Below, one piece after another: positions 5,309 through 5,377 of a stretch of 5,377 nt of DNA. The stretch comes from Bacteroidales bacterium. GTDB lineage: Bacteria > Bacteroidota > Bacteroidia > Bacteroidales > SM23-62. Under the pieces are notes generated by a model that saw nothing but the letters and a program-made list of their open reading frames with translations, searched no databases and was not told the DNA's origin. The stretch's first letter is position 1. Each line of letters opens with the position of its first letter. Location of the stretch: contig JADHVS010000288.1 in the NCBI GenBank assembly GCA_016783865.1, forward strand, positions 1-5,377. The letters run 5' to 3'. A program made the translations under genes and the position numbers.

Positions 5309-5377
5309 ATGAGGATTCTTGAGCCGTATAAAAACTATTTCTGGGAATTTTACAACTCATTAAAGCAGAATGTAAAG
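5309..5377 (+). CDS. N-terminus of a possible Gp49/HigB-like (RelE/ParE superfamily) toxin, cut by the window edge
   Basis: An ATG at 5309-5311 opens a frame that stays open for 23 codons to the right edge (MRILEPYKNYFWEFYNSLKQ and three more residues). An in-frame TGA at 5303-5305 makes this the only possible ATG start. The pattern of a short lead-in, YKNYFWEFYNSL and then QNVK resembles the beginning of phage-derived Gp49-like/HigB proteins common in Bacteroidota, whose first helix reads about YxxYFxxFYxSLxxxVxxKI. Known members are mRNA-cleaving toxins usually followed directly by a HigA-like antitoxin; neither the rest of this gene nor an antitoxin can be seen. It is transcribed divergently from pruA. 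With only 23 residues the assignment is tentative, and an unrelated small protein is possible. Confidence 0.45.
   Translation, partial: MRILEPYKNYFWEFYNSLKQNVK

Overview
The window looks like chromosomal DNA of a member of the Bacteroidota, probably Bacteroidales or a relative. The basis is indirect. Start codons lack clear Shine-Dalgarno sequences and sit behind A/T-rich leaders. Several intergenic gaps hold the Bacteroidota-type -7 box TAnnTTTG. The SOD, the group-1 P5C dehydrogenase, the DivIC-like protein and the AAA_14/DUF4143 ATPase all resemble Bacteroidota versions. No rRNA, tRNA, CRISPR array or insertion sequence was found.

Layout from left to right. (1) The C-terminal part of an M19 membrane-dipeptidase-type enzyme, + strand, cut by the left edge. 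(2) A 211-bp gap with two arrays of degenerate 7-bp repeats and the terminator of the next gene. (3) A Mn-type superoxide dismutase (sodA), - strand, with a good TAnnTTTG promoter. (4) A 395-bp gap: a GC-rich structured part with a 22-bp direct repeat, then an AT-rich part with two copies of a near-palindrome. (5) An AAA+ ATPase of the AAA_14/DUF4143 type, + strand, visibly more AT-rich than its neighbours. (6) A convergent DivIC/FtsB-like septum protein, - strand. (7) A 200-bp gap ending in a third 7-bp array that starts exactly at the stop codon of the next gene. (8) L-glutamate gamma-semialdehyde (P5C) dehydrogenase, pruA, - strand. (9) A 321-bp divergent regulatory gap with a perfect 14-bp hairpin in the pruA leader and two overlapping, mutually exclusive inverted repeats. 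(10) The first 23 codons of what may be a Gp49/HigB-like toxin, + strand, cut by the right edge.

The housekeeping genes (dipeptidase, SOD, septum protein, P5C dehydrogenase) do not form one pathway; each seems to be its own transcription unit or nearly so. The accessory material is the AT-rich ATPase with its own operator-like sites, and the putative toxin at the right edge.

The three signals most worth following are: the paired TGTCCTGTAT(R)TAGGA sites abutting the ATPase gene; the heptamer arrays 3' of three different genes, each placing stop codons in all three frames of the sense strand; and the terminator-like hairpin between a putative promoter and the pruA start.
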